Below are positions 6,209 through 6,912 of a stretch of DNA of 6,912 nt, one piece after another; within the stretch, counting starts at the first letter, position 1, and each line of letters starts with the position of its first letter. Location of the stretch: the NCBI GenBank assembly GCA_031285975.1, contig JAITVE010000333.1, forward strand, positions 1 through 6,912. The letters are read 5' to 3'. Below the pieces are notes generated by a model, which was not told the DNA's origin, did no database searches, and saw nothing but the letters and a program-made list of their open reading frames with translations. The position numbers and the translations under genes are program-made. The stretch is from Candidatus Adiutrix sp. GTDB lineage: Bacteria; Desulfobacterota; Desulfarculia; Adiutricales; Adiutricaceae.

Positions 6209-6655
6209 ATGTTCAGATACGTCCACACCAATATCGTGGCCAGGGACAGCGCGAAATTGATTGAATTTTACAAAACGGTTCTGCACTGCAAAAGCATCGG
6301 CGAGACGCGGGATTTGCGGGGGGCCTGGCTCGACAAACTGACGAGCCTTGCCCAGGCGCATATCGTCGGCGAACATCTTTGTCTGCCGGGCTATGAAGCC
6401 GACCTTCCCACGTTGGAAATATTTTCATACAACCCAGCGGAAAACGGCCGCCCCCCGCAAATCAACCAATGCGGCCTGGCCCACCTGGCCTTTGAAGTGG
6501 ATGACGTTGAGGAAATTTTGCGGCGCATCCTGGCCGCTGGCGGCGGGCAAATCGGCGAACTGGTGCGGGCTGAATACGCGGACGGCAAAAACGCCGTCTT
6601 CGTCTATGCCACCGACCCCGAGGGCAACATTTTGGAACTGCAAAGCTGGTCGTGA
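6209..6655 (+). CDS. VOC-fold (glyoxalase/dioxygenase superfamily) metalloenzyme
   Basis: A 148-residue protein of the vicinal-oxygen-chelate superfamily, with two paired beta-alpha-beta-beta-beta halves. The first opens with the typical YVHTNIVARDSAKLIEFY and the second with GLAHLAFEVDDVEEIL. Candidate metal ligands fall at the four classical positions: His6, Glu70 (PTLEIF), His92 (LAHLAF) and Glu143 (NILELQSW), the H/E/H/E set of glyoxalase I and methylmalonyl-CoA epimerase. DPEGN near the C-terminus is also typical. The substrate cannot be told from sequence. It starts 11 bp after the zraR stop, and the TAA of zraR is part of the strong Shine-Dalgarno TAAGGAGG (6195-6202), so co-transcription with zraSR is likely. 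VOC proteins in such settings often detoxify reactive aldehydes or act in fatty-acid-type metabolism, but a link to metal stress is inference only. Confidence 0.85.
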   Translation: MFRYVHTNIVARDSAKLIEFYKTVLHCKSIGETRDLRGAWLDKLTSLAQAHIVGEHLCLPGYEADLPTLEIFSYNPAENGRPPQINQCGLAHLAFEVDDVEEILRRILAAGGGQIGELVRAEYADGKNAVFVYATDPEGNILELQSWS

Positions 6656-6682
6656 ACGACCGAAATCAACGGGAGAATTTAT

Positions 6683-6912
6683 ATGAAAGATTTGGTCATC
6701 AAGCTGTTTGAGGAACAAAACGTCTCGTTCATCGGGTCGGTGGATGAGAACGGCTTCCCGCACATCCGGGCCCTTTTGCGCCCGCGCCAGCGCGAGGGCA
6801 TTGAGACGATTTGGTTTTCCACCAACACGCCCACCAACAAAGTGAAGCACTTTTTGCGAAACAGCAAAGCCTGCGTCTATTTTTTCAGCCAGGCTACCTT
6901 TGAGGGCGCGCT
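6683..6912 (+). CDS. Pyridoxamine 5'-phosphate oxidase-fold protein, N-terminal part
   Basis: The first 76 codons of a protein that runs off the right edge. It begins MKDLVIKLFEEQ and has the split-barrel flavin-binding fold signature: FIGSVDENGFPHIRALL, then IWFSTNTPTNKVKHF and ACVYFFSQ. The pattern resembles the small general-stress-protein-26/PNPOx-like proteins (usually about 130-160 residues) that bind FMN or F420 and reduce or protect unknown substrates. GGGAGA (6671-6676) precedes the ATG by 6 nt. It follows the VOC gene by 27 bp on the same strand, so it is probably the fourth gene of the zraSR operon. It is cut by the window and has no visible stop, so true length and C-terminal residues are unknown. 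True PdxH activity is unlikely from this N-terminal form but not excluded. Confidence 0.82.
   Translation, partial: MKDLVIKLFEEQNVSFIGSVDENGFPHIRALLRPRQREGIETIWFSTNTPTNKVKHFLRNSKACVYFFSQATFEGA

Overview
The window is about 6.9 kb of GC-rich bacterial chromosome. The gene set points to a Desulfovibrio-like deltaproteobacterium (Desulfobacterota): ZraP has the layout I associate with sulfate-reducer homologues, it sits divergently from a two-component pair whose regulator is a sigma-54 activator, and the codon use is GC-rich. This assignment comes from recall of protein families, not from a search, and the genus is uncertain. No mobile element, CRISPR array, tRNA or rRNA is visible.

Left part (1-2236, all + strand): the 3' third of dnaE (replicative DNA polymerase III alpha subunit) enters from the left edge. 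Its reading frame is interrupted by one in-frame amber codon (TAG, 1026-1028) in the OB-fold domain, then continues in the same frame, with family-like sequence, to a TGA at 1395-1397. A sigma-70-type promoter overlaps the last codons of dnaE. It drives a lipoprotein gene with a Pro/Ala/Glu-rich linker and a META/HslJ-like domain, followed by a strong stem-loop that probably terminates both this gene and the convergent zraP.

Middle and right part (2237-6912): this is a ZraPSR-type envelope-stress/metal-response locus. zraP (periplasmic chaperone/metal-binding protein with a long Gly/His/Tyr/Arg tail) is on the minus strand. Divergently, zraS (membrane sensor kinase) and zraR (sigma-54-dependent response regulator) overlap by 50 bp. 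The 212-bp intergenic region holds sigma-54-like promoter elements facing both ways and a tandem direct repeat (two 16-bp units, 14/16 identical, 24 bp apart) at enhancer-like distance from the zraP promoter candidate. Tightly packed behind zraR are a VOC-fold metalloenzyme gene and the start of a pyridoxamine-phosphate-oxidase-fold gene that runs off the right edge, suggesting a four-gene operon.

The inferred logic is that ZraS senses a periplasmic signal (metal or envelope damage), phosphorylates ZraR, and ZraR with sigma-54 RNA polymerase activates zraP and probably its own operon. I see no wholly new system. The most notable points are the amber codon inside an essential replication gene, the direct-repeat operator candidate, the metal-ligand-rich segments in ZraP and ZraS, and the two small genes attached to the two-component operon.
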